A DNA stretch of 64,000 bases. Source: Micromonospora coerulea. GTDB taxonomy: Bacteria; Actinomycetota; Actinomycetes; Mycobacteriales; Micromonosporaceae. This document shows, one piece after another, positions 55,959 to 64,000 of the stretch; positions within the stretch are counted from its first letter, which is position 1; every line of letters begins with the position of its first letter. Under the pieces are notes generated by a model. It was given only the letters and a program-made list of their open reading frames with translations, searched no databases and was not told the origin of the DNA. The stretch spans positions 186,001-250,000 of the forward strand of contig NZ_JAEMUW010000006.1 in assembly GCF_016598485.1 (NCBI RefSeq), written 5' to 3'. The translations under genes were made by a program, and so were the position numbers.

Positions 55959-56831
55959 TCAGGCGGCCTTGGTCAGCGCCTCGAACTCGTCGTCGGTGAG
56001 CTGCACCTCGGCCGCGGCGACGTTCTCCTCCAGGTGCGCCACCGACGACGTACCCGGAATGGGGAGCATGACCGGCGACCGGCGCAACAGCCAGGCGAGC
56101 GCGAGCTGCGCGGGCGTCGCGCCGTGCTCGGTGGCGATGGCGTCCAGTGGACCGCCCGGCCGGGCCAGGTTGCCGGTGGCGATCGGGAACCACGGGATGA
56201 ACGCCAGGTCGTTGCGCGCGCAGTGGTCGAGCACGTCCTCCGCGCCGCGGTCGGCGAGGTTGTAGAGGTTCTGCACCGAGGCGATCGGAGTGATCGCCTG
56301 GGCCGCCTCGATCTGCGCCACGGTCACCTCCGAGAGCCCGATGTGCCGGATCTTGCCCTCCTGCTTCAGCAGTGCCAGCTCGCCGAGCTGGTCCGCCAGC
56401 GGCACCTGCTGGTCGATCCGGTGCAGCTGGTAGAGCGGAATGCAGTCCAACCCGAGGTGGCGCAGGCTCAGCTCGCACTGCTGGCGCAGGTACTCCGGGC
56501 GGCCGAGCGGGCGCCAGTCACCCGGGCCGCCGCGGGTCAGGCCGGCCTTGGTCGCGATGACCAGGTCGTCGGCGTACGGATGCAGCGCCTCCCTGATCAG
56601 CAGCTCGCTGACGAAGGGGCCGTAGGAGTCGGCGGTGTCGATGAACGTCACGCCCAGCTCGTACGCCCGGCGGAGCACCCGGAGGGCCTCGGCCGGATCC
56701 TTCGGGTCGCCCCACACCCCGGGCCCGGTGAGCTGCATGGCCCCGTAGCCCAGCCGGTCGACCGGGAGGTCGCCGCCGATCCGGTACGTCCCGGCGGCCT
56801 TCGCGGGCTGCTTGCCGATGTCGCTCGTCAT
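55959..56831 (-). CDS. Aldo/keto reductase
   Basis: A 290-residue AKR with [14 protein letters not shown] (Asp and Tyr), [12 protein letters not shown] (Lys) and YQLHRID (His) as the catalytic tetrad and [13 protein letters not shown] near the C-terminus. It is the oxidoreductase type related to YdbC/Tas rather than the MerR-linked enzyme at 22.2 kb; the two are paralogous in fold only. The ATG at 56831 is used. It is followed by the GMC remnant, so it may once have been part of a small redox operon. Confidence 0.9.
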   Translation of the reverse strand: MTSDIGKQPAKAAGTYRIGGDLPVDRLGYGAMQLTGPGVWGDPKDPAEALRVLRRAYELGVTFIDTADSYGPFVSELLIREALHPYADDLVIATKAGLTRGGPGDWRPLGRPEYLRQQCELSLRHLGLDCIPLYQLHRIDQQVPLADQLGELALLKQEGKIRHIGLSEVTVAQIEAAQAITPIASVQNLYNLADRGAEDVLDHCARNDLAFIPWFPIATGNLARPGGPLDAIATEHGATPAQLALAWLLRRSPVMLPIPGTSSVAHLEENVAAAEVQLTDDEFEALTKAA

Positions 56832-57074
56832 GCGATCCCCATTCCTGTCCGTCGTCGTCTGCGCTCAGCAATGTTCCCCCGGCCGGCCGGGCGCAACGCA
56901 GCGGCGGGGAATGTCCGCGTTTTCGAGCGGCCGGGCGCCGGCCCCGCGGGGGACGAAAGACGCACCGGGTGGGGTACCGGACCGGTGCCGGGGCAGTTGG
57001 GCCGAGCGCCGGTTACGGCGGTCCGGCTCGTGCGACGCTGTGCCCGGGTTGGACCGTCCGTCGGGAGGGGCGCC

Positions 57075-57440
57075 ATGCCGGGAACGCCGCAGGTCGACTT
57101 CGCGCTCGACACGTACGAGTGCATCGTGCTGTACCCGGGGCCGTCGGGGCGGGCCCTGCCGGAGGAGACGGTGCAACGGCTGCAGGCCGAGCACCTCCAG
57201 CACATCCGGGCGCTGCACCGGCGGGGCATCATCCTGATCGACGGCGCGGTGGACGGACCGGCGCGCGAGCCGGACCCACCGATCGGCTTCGGGCTGGCCC
57301 GGACCGGTTCGGTGGACGACGTCCGCAGCGTGATGGAGGTCGACCCGGCGGTGCAGGCCGGCCTCTACCGGGTGGACGTGCTGACCTTCCTCTGCCCGGC
57401 CGGCTCGCTGGAGTTCCCGCTCGCCAAGACGCAGAGCTGA
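57075..57440 (+). CDS. YciI-related protein
   Basis: A 121-residue ferredoxin-like dimeric protein of the YCII family. It has the ECIVLYPGPSGRALPEE start, HLQHIRALHRRGIILIDGAVDG carrying the conserved His, and VDPAVQAGLYRVDVLTFLCP at the end. YciI-like proteins are small hydrolase or enzyme-like proteins of mostly unknown function. GGGAGGGG precedes the ATG. It stands alone between the aldo/keto reductase and pyk. Confidence 0.8.
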   Translation: MPGTPQVDFALDTYECIVLYPGPSGRALPEETVQRLQAEHLQHIRALHRRGIILIDGAVDGPAREPDPPIGFGLARTGSVDDVRSVMEVDPAVQAGLYRVDVLTFLCPAGSLEFPLAKTQS

Positions 57441-57800
57441 GGCGAGCGGTAACCCGGCACCGGTCGCCCGCACCCGGCCGGCGTCACGATCCGCGGCTCC
57501 GCCGGGTCCGGCGGCCGGCCCCACCGGCGGGCTCGCCGATCGGAAGGTCCCGCCCCGGTCGTGCCGGTCGGCGGGCGCCTCCGGCGGTAGGCGGCCGGCA
57601 CGGGGCGAACTCCAGGAGCGCCCCAGCGGGAGCAGGGTGGGCGGGCGGTACGATTTCCGCCGCGCGGTCGCCGATGCCCGCCGACACACGACGTTTCCGG
57701 TGTGGTTTCCGTCCGCCCGCCGCGCGGGGACCGCGCGCCGTTGGACAAGAGTTCCGCAGTCCGCAAGGGGTCGGCCGGCAGGTCGACCCGGAGGAGAGAC
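57441..57800. other. Intergenic region before pyk
   Basis: No gene is supported in these 360 bases. The first half is G/C-rich with several possible hairpins, probably terminating the YciI gene. The pyk promoter lies at the end, with TAGCCT at 57801-57806 and GGAGGAG at 57790-57796. It is at the junction between accessory and core DNA. Confidence 0.45.
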
Positions 57801-57807
57801 TAGCCTG

Positions 57808-59256
57808 ATGGGCGTGACACGCCGCGCGAAGATCGTCTGCACTCTCGGCCCCGCCACCTCGTCCCCGGAGCGCATCCGGGGGCTGGTCGAGGCGGGCATG
57901 AACGTGGCGAGGCTCAACTTCAGCCACGGCAGCCACGCCGATCACGAGTCGGTCTACCGGCTGGTCCGTGAGGCGGCCGACGCGGCCGGCCACCCGGTGG
58001 CGGTCCTGGCCGACCTGCAGGGCCCGAAGATCCGGCTCGGCAAGTTCGCCGACGGCCCGCACGAGTGGCGCACCGGCGACTCCGTCGTGATCACCGGCGA
58101 CGACATCATCGGCACCAAGGAGCGGGTCTCCTGCACCTACCGCAAGCTGCCGCAGGAGGTGAAGCCGGGCGACCGGCTGTTGATCGACGACGGCCGGGTC
58201 GCCGTCGAGGTCAGCGACGTCACCGGCAACGACATCCGCGTCCTGGTCACCGAGGGCGGCCCGGTCTCCAACAACAAGGGTGTCTCGCTGCCGAACGTGG
58301 CGGTCAGCGTCCCGGCGATGTCGGAGAAGGACGCCGAGGACCTGCGCTTCGCGCTCGGCCTGGGCGTGGACCTGATCGCGCTCTCCTTCGTCCGCTCGGC
58401 CGACGACATCAAGCTCGTGCACGGCATCATGGCCGAGGAGGGCGTGCACCGCCCGGTGCTGGCCAAGGTCGAGAAGCCCGAGGCGGTGGACCACCTCGAG
58501 GCGATCGTGCTCGCCTTCGACGGCGTGATGGTCGCCCGCGGCGACCTCGGCGTCGAGATGCCGCTGGACCAGGTGCCGCTGGTGCAGAAGCGCGCGGTGC
58601 AGCTCTGCCGGGAGAACGCCAAGCCGGTCATCGTGGCCACCCAGATGCTCGACTCGATGATCGAGAATTCCCGGCCGACCCGCGCGGAGGCCTCCGACGT
58701 GGCCAACGCGGTGCTCGACGGTGCGGACGCGTTGATGCTCTCCGGCGAGACCAGCGTCGGCAAGTACCCGGTGCTGACCGTGAGCACCATGGCGAAGATC
58801 ATCACCACCACCGAGGCCGGTTCGATCGGGGTGCCCCGGCTCCAGCACGACCCGCGTACGCACGGTGGCGCCCTCACCGTCGCCGCCTCCTCGATCGCCC
58901 GGGCCATCGGCGCCAAGGCGCTGGTCGCCTTCTCGCAGACCGGCGACACCGTCAAGCGGCTGAGCCGGCTGCACTGCGACCTGCCGCTGCTGGCCTTCAC
59001 CCCGGTCCCCGAGGTGCGCAACCAGCTCGCGCTCTGCTGGGGTGTGGAGACCTTCCTGATGCCGTTCGTCGAGCACACCGACGACATGTTCCGCCAGGTC
59101 GACCAGGCGTTGCTCGGCCTCAACCGGGCCAACCCCGGCGACTACGTGGTGATCGTCGCCGGCAGCCCGCCCGGCACCCCGGGCTCCACCAACACGCTGC
59201 GGGTGCACCAGCTCGGCTCGCTGGTCGACGCCGCGTCCGCGCGGGCCCTGCAGTGA
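57808..59256 (+). CDS. pyk: Pyruvate kinase
   Basis: A 482-residue enzyme that converts PEP and ADP to pyruvate and ATP. It has AKIVCTLGPATSSPERI, ARLNFSHGSHADH (substrate Arg, Asn), LADLQGPKIRLGKF, and the signature ending VLAKVEKPEAV with the catalytic Lys; the Mg ligands are in VMVARGDLGVEMP. ATG 57808 has a Shine-Dalgarno 11 nt away. GTG 57814, 7 nt after TAGCCT, would be a leaderless start and fits the length of homologues equally well. It overlaps tesB by 4 nt. Confidence 0.95.
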   Translation: MGVTRRAKIVCTLGPATSSPERIRGLVEAGMNVARLNFSHGSHADHESVYRLVREAADAAGHPVAVLADLQGPKIRLGKFADGPHEWRTGDSVVITGDDIIGTKERVSCTYRKLPQEVKPGDRLLIDDGRVAVEVSDVTGNDIRVLVTEGGPVSNNKGVSLPNVAVSVPAMSEKDAEDLRFALGLGVDLIALSFVRSADDIKLVHGIMAEEGVHRPVLAKVEKPEAVDHLEAIVLAFDGVMVARGDLGVEMPLDQVPLVQKRAVQLCRENAKPVIVATQMLDSMIENSRPTRAEASDVANAVLDGADALMLSGETSVGKYPVLTVSTMAKIITTTEAGSIGVPRLQHDPRTHGGALTVAASSIARAIGAKALVAFSQTGDTVKRLSRLHCDLPLLAFTPVPEVRNQLALCWGVETFLMPFVEHTDDMFRQVDQALLGLNRANPGDYVVIVAGSPPGTPGSTNTLRVHQLGSLVDAASARALQ

Positions 59257-60134
59257 CCGAGCGTCCGGCGGCCGGCCAGGCCGCGGTCGACCAGTTGCTG
59301 GAGGTCCTCGACCTCGACCACACCGGCGAGATGACCTTCCGCGGGATGAGCCCGCCGGTCGGCCCGCAGCGGGTGTACGGCGGTCAGGTCGCCGGTCAGG
59401 CCCTGGTCGCCGCGGGACGCACCGTCGACCCGGAGCGCTTCGTGCACTCGCTGCACGGCTACTTCGTCCGCCCCGGCGACCCGGTCGAGCCGATCGAGTA
59501 CCAGGTGGAGAACGTCCGCGACGGCCGCTCCTTCTCGGTACGGCGCTCGGTGGCCCTGCAGCACGACAAGCCGATCTTCTTCATGTCGGCCTCGTTCCAG
59601 CGGCAGGAGGAGGGGCTGGACCATCAGGCCCCGACCCCGCCGGACGTGCCGGGCCCGGACGACGTGCCGACGATGGCCGACCGGCTCTCCCGCTACCCCG
59701 AGCGGCTGGGCATCTGGGGGCAGATCCCGCGCCCGATCGACGTGCGCTACGTCGGCGAGCCCGGCTGGGTGCGTCCCGGCGACCGACCGGCCGACCCGTA
59801 CCAGCGGGTGTGGATGCGCATCGACGGCAAGCTGCCCGACGACCCGCTGCTGCACGCCTGCGCCCTGGCGTACGCCTCGGACCTGACCCTGCTCGACTCG
59901 GTGCTGTCGGTGCACGGTGAGGTCTGGGGCCCCGGCGGTGTGGTGGGGGCGAGCCTCGACCACGCGCTCTGGTTCCACCGGTCGTTCCGGGCCGACGAGT
60001 GGTTCCTGTACGACTGCTGGAGCCCGTCCGCCTCCGGCGCGCGCGGGCTGGCCACCGGCCGGATGTTCACCACCGACGGCCGGCACATCGCCAGCGCGGT
60101 GCAGGAGGGGCTGCTCCGCCGGGTCGGCGCCTGA
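59253..60134 (+). CDS. tesB: Acyl-CoA thioesterase II
   Basis: A 293-residue double-hotdog thioesterase that hydrolyses medium- and long-chain acyl-CoA. VYGGQVAGQALVAAGRTV and SLHGYFVRPGDP lie in the first hotdog. The catalytic Asp is in LTLLDSVLSVHG and the second hotdog contains ASLDHALWFHR and WFLYDCWSPSA. The GTG overlaps the pyk stop (GTGA), an arrangement conserved in actinobacteria. Its physiological role may be adjusting the acyl-CoA pool. Confidence 0.94.
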   Translation: MTERPAAGQAAVDQLLEVLDLDHTGEMTFRGMSPPVGPQRVYGGQVAGQALVAAGRTVDPERFVHSLHGYFVRPGDPVEPIEYQVENVRDGRSFSVRRSVALQHDKPIFFMSASFQRQEEGLDHQAPTPPDVPGPDDVPTMADRLSRYPERLGIWGQIPRPIDVRYVGEPGWVRPGDRPADPYQRVWMRIDGKLPDDPLLHACALAYASDLTLLDSVLSVHGEVWGPGGVVGASLDHALWFHRSFRADEWFLYDCWSPSASGARGLATGRMFTTDGRHIASAVQEGLLRRVGA

Positions 60135-60199
60135 CCTTCCGGGTCCGAGCCGTGTCCGATCGGCCGAGGGTCGCCAACCCGGCCGGCTGATCAGCCGAC

Positions 60200-60212
60200 T
60201 AACCTTGCCGGC
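60200..60212 (+). promoter_or_regulatory. -10 element of the Rrf2 gene
   Basis: TAACCT (60200-60205) precedes ATG 60213 by 7 nt with no ribosome-binding site, another leaderless-type start. Confidence 0.45.
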
Positions 60213-60683
60213 ATGCGTCTCTCCGCCCGGGTCGACTATGCCCTCCGCGCGGCGGCCGAGCTGGCCTCGGTCGCCGACGCCACGGCGGCCGGACGCAGCC
60301 GACCCGTGACCGCCGAGCAGATCGCCCGCGCCCAGGAGATCCCGCCGAAGTTCCTGGAGAGCATCCTGCTCCAGCTGCGCCGGGGCGGGATCGTGCACGC
60401 CCAGCGTGGTCCGGAGGGCGGCTACTGGCTGGCGCGGCCGGCGGCCGAGATCTCCCTCGCCGAGGTGATCCGGGTGATCGACGGCCCGCTGGCGCACGTC
60501 CGGGGTCACCGGCCGGAGGAACTGGGTTACCAGGGCGCCGCGCGGGCCCTGCAGGATGTCTGGATCGCCCTGCGGGCCAGCGAGCGGGAGATCCTCGACC
60601 TGGTCACCATCGCCGACGTGGCCAGCGGCTCGCTGCCCGGCCGGGTCAACGAACTCGCCGCCGACCCGCGCGCCTGGAGCTGA
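60213..60683 (+). CDS. Rrf2-family regulator without Fe-S cysteines
   Basis: A 156-residue Rrf2 protein. MRLSARVDYALRAAAELA is the classic N-terminus, followed by the wing EIPPKFLESILLQLRRGGIV and the conserved GPEGGYWLARP. The IscR/NsrR cysteines are absent (no Cys in the protein), so it does not bind an Fe-S cluster and is more like CymR-type Rrf2 members. It probably regulates the TauE/SafE exporter 250 bp downstream, which suggests sulfur control, but this is inferred. Confidence 0.88.
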   Translation: MRLSARVDYALRAAAELASVADATAAGRSRPVTAEQIARAQEIPPKFLESILLQLRRGGIVHAQRGPEGGYWLARPAAEISLAEVIRVIDGPLAHVRGHRPEELGYQGAARALQDVWIALRASEREILDLVTIADVASGSLPGRVNELAADPRAWS

Positions 60684-60745
60684 CCGCACCCCGGCCGGTC
60701 GGCTGCGGACGGTGGCTTCCCGTGCCGCCCGTGGCGGTGGACGCT

Positions 60746-60804
60746 CCGGTGCGCGACATGCCGCTCAGTCATATTTGTGCCGCTCAGGTATATCGCTCGC
60801 CCGG
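60746..60804. repeat. Palindromic repeat family B, second copy
   Basis: Bounded by CCGG on both sides and containing TGCCGCTCAG twice. It aligns end to end with the reverse complement of the copy at 19554-19611, sharing TCATATT, GCCGCT and GGTATATCGC. Its own stem is less perfect. It lies between the Rrf2 and TauE genes. Confidence 0.7.
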
Positions 60805-60933
60805 CACACCGTCGCGGCGGTCTGCCGGGCCGTCCGGTGTGTCCCACCAACCGGATAGGGGACTTGACCGGAGCGCCTCGGTGCCGCATTGTCGACCAAG
60901 TTGATAGGAGATGCCGAAAAGTAAGGGGCGCTC

Positions 60934-61923
60934 GTGCGCAAGCTGGTGATCCTCGCCCTGGTCGGGCTCGCCGCGCAGTTGGTCGACGGCGCGCTCGGCA
61001 TGGCGTACGGGCTGACCTCGTCCACGCTGCTGCTCTTCGCCGGGGTGGCGCCGGCCGCCGCCTCCGCGTCGGTGCACCTGGCCGAGATCGGCACCACGCT
61101 CGCGGCCGGGGTGGCGCACTGGCGGTTCGGCAATGTGGACTGGCGGGTGGTCGGCCGGATCGCCGTGCCAGGCGCGGTCGGCGCGTTCGCCGGCGCCACG
61201 TTCCTCAGCTCCATCTCCACCGAGTCCGCCGCACCGTGGATGGCCGCGATCCTGTTCACCCTCGGCGCGTACCTGCTGGTGCGCTTCTCCCGGCCGCTGC
61301 GCGCCAACCGGGCCGCCGGTCCGCTGCGTGGCCGGTTCCTCGGCTCACTCGGGCTGGTCGCCGGCTTCGTCGACGCCACCGGCGGGGGAGGCTGGGGGCC
61401 GGTCGCCACGCCGGCGCTGCTGGTCTCCGGCCGGATGGAGCCGCGCAAGGTGATCGGCTCCGTGGACACCGCCGAGTTCGTGGTGGCGGGGGCCGCCAGC
61501 ATCGGCTTCCTGATCGGACTCGGCGCCGAGGGCTTCCTGCTGCCCACCGTGGCGGCGCTGCTGGTCGGCGGCCTGGTCGCCGCGCCGATCGCCGCCTGGC
61601 TGGTCCGGATCGTCCCGGCCCAACTGCTCGGCGCCACCATCGGCGGGGTGATCGTGCTGAGCAACGCCCGGACGCTGATCCGCGCCGGCGAACTCGACGG
61701 CCCGGTCCCGCCGCTGCTCTACGCCGTGCTCGCCACCGGTTGGCTGGTCGCGCTGGTGCTGGCGGTGCGGGCGCTGCGGCGTACCCGCCGGTCCCGCACC
61801 GTCGCCGAAGCGGCGCTCGCCGCCGACCCGGCCCCCGCGTCGCCGGCCGTGGTGGAGCCGGTCGCGCCGATCGAGGCCGGCGCGGAGGAGCCCCGGCGGC
61901 TGGCCGCGGCCGTCGAAGGCTGA
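60934..61923 (+). CDS. TauE/SafE-type sulfite or sulfonate exporter
   Basis: A 329-residue membrane protein with about eight helices in two repeats. Each half starts with a family motif: AAQLVDGALGMAYGLTSSTLL near residue 13 and VAGFVDATGGGGWGPVATPALL near residue 145. A C-terminal 50-residue Ala/Pro/Glu tail follows. TauE/SafE proteins export sulfite, sulfoacetate or related anions. The GTG at 60934 follows AAGGGG. The upstream Rrf2 may control it. Confidence 0.9.
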   Translation: MRKLVILALVGLAAQLVDGALGMAYGLTSSTLLLFAGVAPAAASASVHLAEIGTTLAAGVAHWRFGNVDWRVVGRIAVPGAVGAFAGATFLSSISTESAAPWMAAILFTLGAYLLVRFSRPLRANRAAGPLRGRFLGSLGLVAGFVDATGGGGWGPVATPALLVSGRMEPRKVIGSVDTAEFVVAGAASIGFLIGLGAEGFLLPTVAALLVGGLVAAPIAAWLVRIVPAQLLGATIGGVIVLSNARTLIRAGELDGPVPPLLYAVLATGWLVALVLAVRALRRTRRSRTVAEAALAADPAPASPAVVEPVAPIEAGAEEPRRLAAAVEG

Positions 61924-61965
61924 TCGCCCTCGCGGCGCGCCCAGCCGCGATGGTTTGTCCGCGGG

Positions 61966-63399
61966 TCAGCCGGCCACCAACTCTCCGGCCGCGGCAGCGA
62001 GCAGGTTCCAGGCCTCGTCGACGTGGGTCTCGGTGGTCAGCGGCGAGCCGACCGCGAGCCGCAGCGTGTACCGTCCCGCCACCCGGGTGTGCGTCAGGTG
62101 CACCCGGCCGGTGTCGTTGACCCGGCGCAGCAGCTCGGCACTCGCCTCGTCACCGGCCCGTAGGCGGAAGCAGACCAGCGAGAACGGGTGCGCGGCGGCC
62201 AGCTCGAACCGGTGGTCGGCGGCCACCCGCGCGGCGAAGCGGTCGGCGAGTGCCACCCCGGAGCGGATGTGCGCGCGCAGCCCCTCGACGCCGTACCAGC
62301 GGAGCACGAACCAGAGCTTGAGCGCCCGGAACCGCCGGCCCAGCGGCACCTGCCAGTCCCGGTAGTCGAGCACCGCGCCGGACTCGGTGGCCGCGTTGCG
62401 GAGAAACTCCGGCATCACCGTGAGCGCCTCGATCAGCTCGCCCCGGTCGGCGACCCAGAACGCGTCGCAGTCGAAGCCGGTGAGCAGCCACTTGTGCGGG
62501 TCGAAGCAGTACGAGTCGGCCCCCTCGAGCCCCGCGTGCGACCAGCGCAGCTCCGGGCAGACCGCGGCCGCGCCGGCGTACGCGGCGTCGACGTGCAGCC
62601 AGACACCGTACTCGGCGCAGATCGCGCCGATCTCCGGCAGCGGGTCGACCGCGGTGGTGGACGTGGTGCCGATGGTGGCCACCACGATCGCCGGAATCAC
62701 CCCGGCCGCCCGGTCGGCCTCGATCGCCGCCCGCAGCGCCGCAGGTTCCATCGCCTGGGTGCCCGGGTCCACGTCGATCGGCCGGACGCCGTCGGCGCCC
62801 AGCCCGGCGATCCGGGCGGCCTTCTCGATCGAGGAGTGCCCCTGGGTGGACGTGTACGCCCGGTACCGGCGGTCGATCCCGTCCACCCGCCAGCGGCCCT
62901 TGCTCGCCCGGTGCAGCGCGGCGAGGGTGGCGACCAGCGTGGCCGAGGAGGCCGAGTCCTGGATCACCCCGCCGCCCGGGCCGGTGGAGCGGAAGCGCTC
63001 CGGCAGGTCGAGCAGCCCGGCCAGCCAGTCCAGCGTCACCGTCTCCAGCTCCGTGCAGGCCGGCCCGGTCGCCCAGAGCATGCCCTGCACGCCGAGGCCG
63101 GAGCTGACCAGGTCACCGAGCACGCTCGGGCCGGAGGTGTTGGCGGGGAAGTAGCCGAAGAAGCCCGGATGCTGCCAGTGGGTCAACCGGGGTGCGATGA
63201 GGCTGTCCAGGTCGGCCAGCACCGCCTCGACCGGCTCGCCCCGCTCGGTCGGGCCGGTCGGCAGCGCGGCCGTCACCGCGCCCGGCGGGTCCTGCGAGGT
63301 CACCGGGCGCTGCCCCAGCGTGGCCCAGTAGTCCGCGATCCAGTCGACCACCGCGTAGCCGGCGCGCCGGAACTCCTCGGGGTCCATGTGCTCAGCCAT
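61966..63399 (-). CDS. Group II PLP-dependent amino-acid decarboxylase
   Basis: A 477-residue decarboxylase of the aromatic-L-amino-acid decarboxylase family. It has the N-terminal HWQHPGFFGYFPANTS, GGGVIQDSASSATLVA, the PLP-contact VVATIGTTSTTAVDP, HVDAAYAGAA with the PLP Asp, and FDPHKWLLTGFDCDAFW with the Schiff-base Lys near residue 304. It should form tryptamine-, tyramine- or phenethylamine-like amines. The C-terminal domain is complete. Both ATG 63399 and ATG 63387 are possible starts. It stands alone. Confidence 0.92.
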   Translation of the reverse strand: MAEHMDPEEFRRAGYAVVDWIADYWATLGQRPVTSQDPPGAVTAALPTGPTERGEPVEAVLADLDSLIAPRLTHWQHPGFFGYFPANTSGPSVLGDLVSSGLGVQGMLWATGPACTELETVTLDWLAGLLDLPERFRSTGPGGGVIQDSASSATLVATLAALHRASKGRWRVDGIDRRYRAYTSTQGHSSIEKAARIAGLGADGVRPIDVDPGTQAMEPAALRAAIEADRAAGVIPAIVVATIGTTSTTAVDPLPEIGAICAEYGVWLHVDAAYAGAAAVCPELRWSHAGLEGADSYCFDPHKWLLTGFDCDAFWVADRGELIEALTVMPEFLRNAATESGAVLDYRDWQVPLGRRFRALKLWFVLRWYGVEGLRAHIRSGVALADRFAARVAADHRFELAAAHPFSLVCFRLRAGDEASAELLRRVNDTGRVHLTHTRVAGRYTLRLAVGSPLTTETHVDEAWNLLAAAAGELVAG

Positions 63400-63677
63400 G
63401 CCGAGAGTCGATCAGGTGACCCGGCGCGGATCAAGAGGCAGGACGGTGGTGCGGCGACGGCATGGGCCCGCCGCGCACGCCGAACATCCGCCTGCGCCGA
63501 ATCCGGCCCGAAACGCAGGCACCGGGCCGCCGACCGCGGAATCCGCACAATCGGCGACCCGGTGCACCACACCGCAGCACCCCCGACCCGTCCCGACCGG
63601 GAATGCCGTACCACCACCGGTCACAAAGCTAGGGGTGCCCGGCGACGGCCGGGTGACGTCGCCATGAAGACCGTGTT

Positions 63678-64000
63678 TCAGCCGTTGCGTCGCAGGCCGC
63701 CGGCCACCTGCTCGGCGACCAGCTCGAACGACCGCACCCGGTCGGCCACGTCGTACACCATCGTGGTCAGCATCAGCTCGTCCGCGCCGGTGCGCGCCAG
63801 CAGCTCCTCCAGCTGCCGGCTCACCGTCTCCGGCGAGCCCATCGCCTGACCCGCCCGGCGCTGCCGGACGAAGTCGCGCTCCAGCTCGTCGTACGGGTAC
63901 GCCGCCGCCTCCTCCGGGCTGGCCAGGGGCTCGGGGCGACCGGAGCGCAGCTTCAGGAACGACAGCGAGCTCGGCCCGGCCAGCCACTCCGCCCGCTCGT
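63678..64000 (-). CDS. LLM-class flavin-dependent oxidoreductase, C-terminal part
   Basis: About 107 codons ending at the stop complement 63678-63680; the gene runs off the window edge. The segment GSPETVSRQLEELLARTGADELMLTTMVYD matches the end of bacterial luciferase-like monooxygenases of the single-subunit LLM group. These are FMN- or F420-dependent; F420 is plausible in an actinobacterium. The substrate cannot be inferred from this fragment. Confidence 0.82.
   Translation of the reverse strand, partial: ERAEWLAGPSSLSFLKLRSGRPEPLASPEEAAAYPYDELERDFVRQRRAGQAMGSPETVSRQLEELLARTGADELMLTTMVYDVADRVRSFELVAEQVAGGLRRNG

Overview
The window is GC-rich, densely packed actinobacterial chromosome, most likely from Micromonospora or a close member of the Micromonosporaceae. 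The evidence is the very high GC at third codon positions, frequent GTG and TTG starts, apparent leaderless starts (TANNNT 6-8 nt before the start codon), a PriA-type HisA with no trpF nearby, and several short repeat families. The genus is an inference; no rRNA or tRNA gene is visible.

Layout. 1-7.1 kb: histidine operon (hisD end, hisC, hisB, a small membrane protein, hisH, a basic membrane protein, priA, a Rid protein), interrupted before hisF by an organic-peroxide pair (ohrR-ohr) and a zinc-free MDR oxidoreductase. 7.2-15.6 kb: accessory block with a winged-helix protein, a YczE-like membrane protein divergent from its MocR-type regulator, an acyl-CoA synthetase, a tnpB insertion element with a broken tnpB, a lone terpene synthase and a TIGR03085-type protein. 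15.8-23.2 kb: a heterodimeric ABC exporter, an ABC-2 drug-efflux operon ending in its TetR, and a divergent MerR/aldo-keto reductase operon. 23.3-31 kb: a nucleotidyltransferase domain fused in frame to HisI, then trpE, the TIGR02234 membrane protein, trpC, trpB and trpA. 31-41.4 kb: a Nudix protein, lgt, a flavin monooxygenase, a GNAT protein and gltBD (glutamate synthase). 41.6-57.4 kb: second accessory block with two MFS exporters, a secreted SGNH lipase, a PhoX-like Tat protein, an FtsK/EccC-like ATPase with a proline-rich membrane partner, a D-amino-acid-oxidase-like protein, a small helical protein, a TetR with three tandem operators, a secreted lipase, and LysR and GMC-oxidoreductase remnants. 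57.8-64 kb: pyk, tesB, an Rrf2 regulator, a TauE/SafE exporter, an aromatic amino-acid decarboxylase and the end of a flavin-dependent oxidoreductase.

How it works together. The his, trp, lgt-gltBD and pyk-tesB segments look like one conserved biosynthetic backbone for amino acids and central nitrogen and carbon metabolism. It is interrupted by two strain-variable blocks of about 15-17 kb rich in efflux, regulation and secretion genes. PriA probably supplies both the HisA and TrpF reactions and so links the two pathways.

The least explained parts are the tnpB element with near-perfect terminal inverted repeats, the FtsK-like cluster at 47-52 kb, the hisI fusion, and three families of short intergenic repeats, one of which supplies the C-terminus of a protein.
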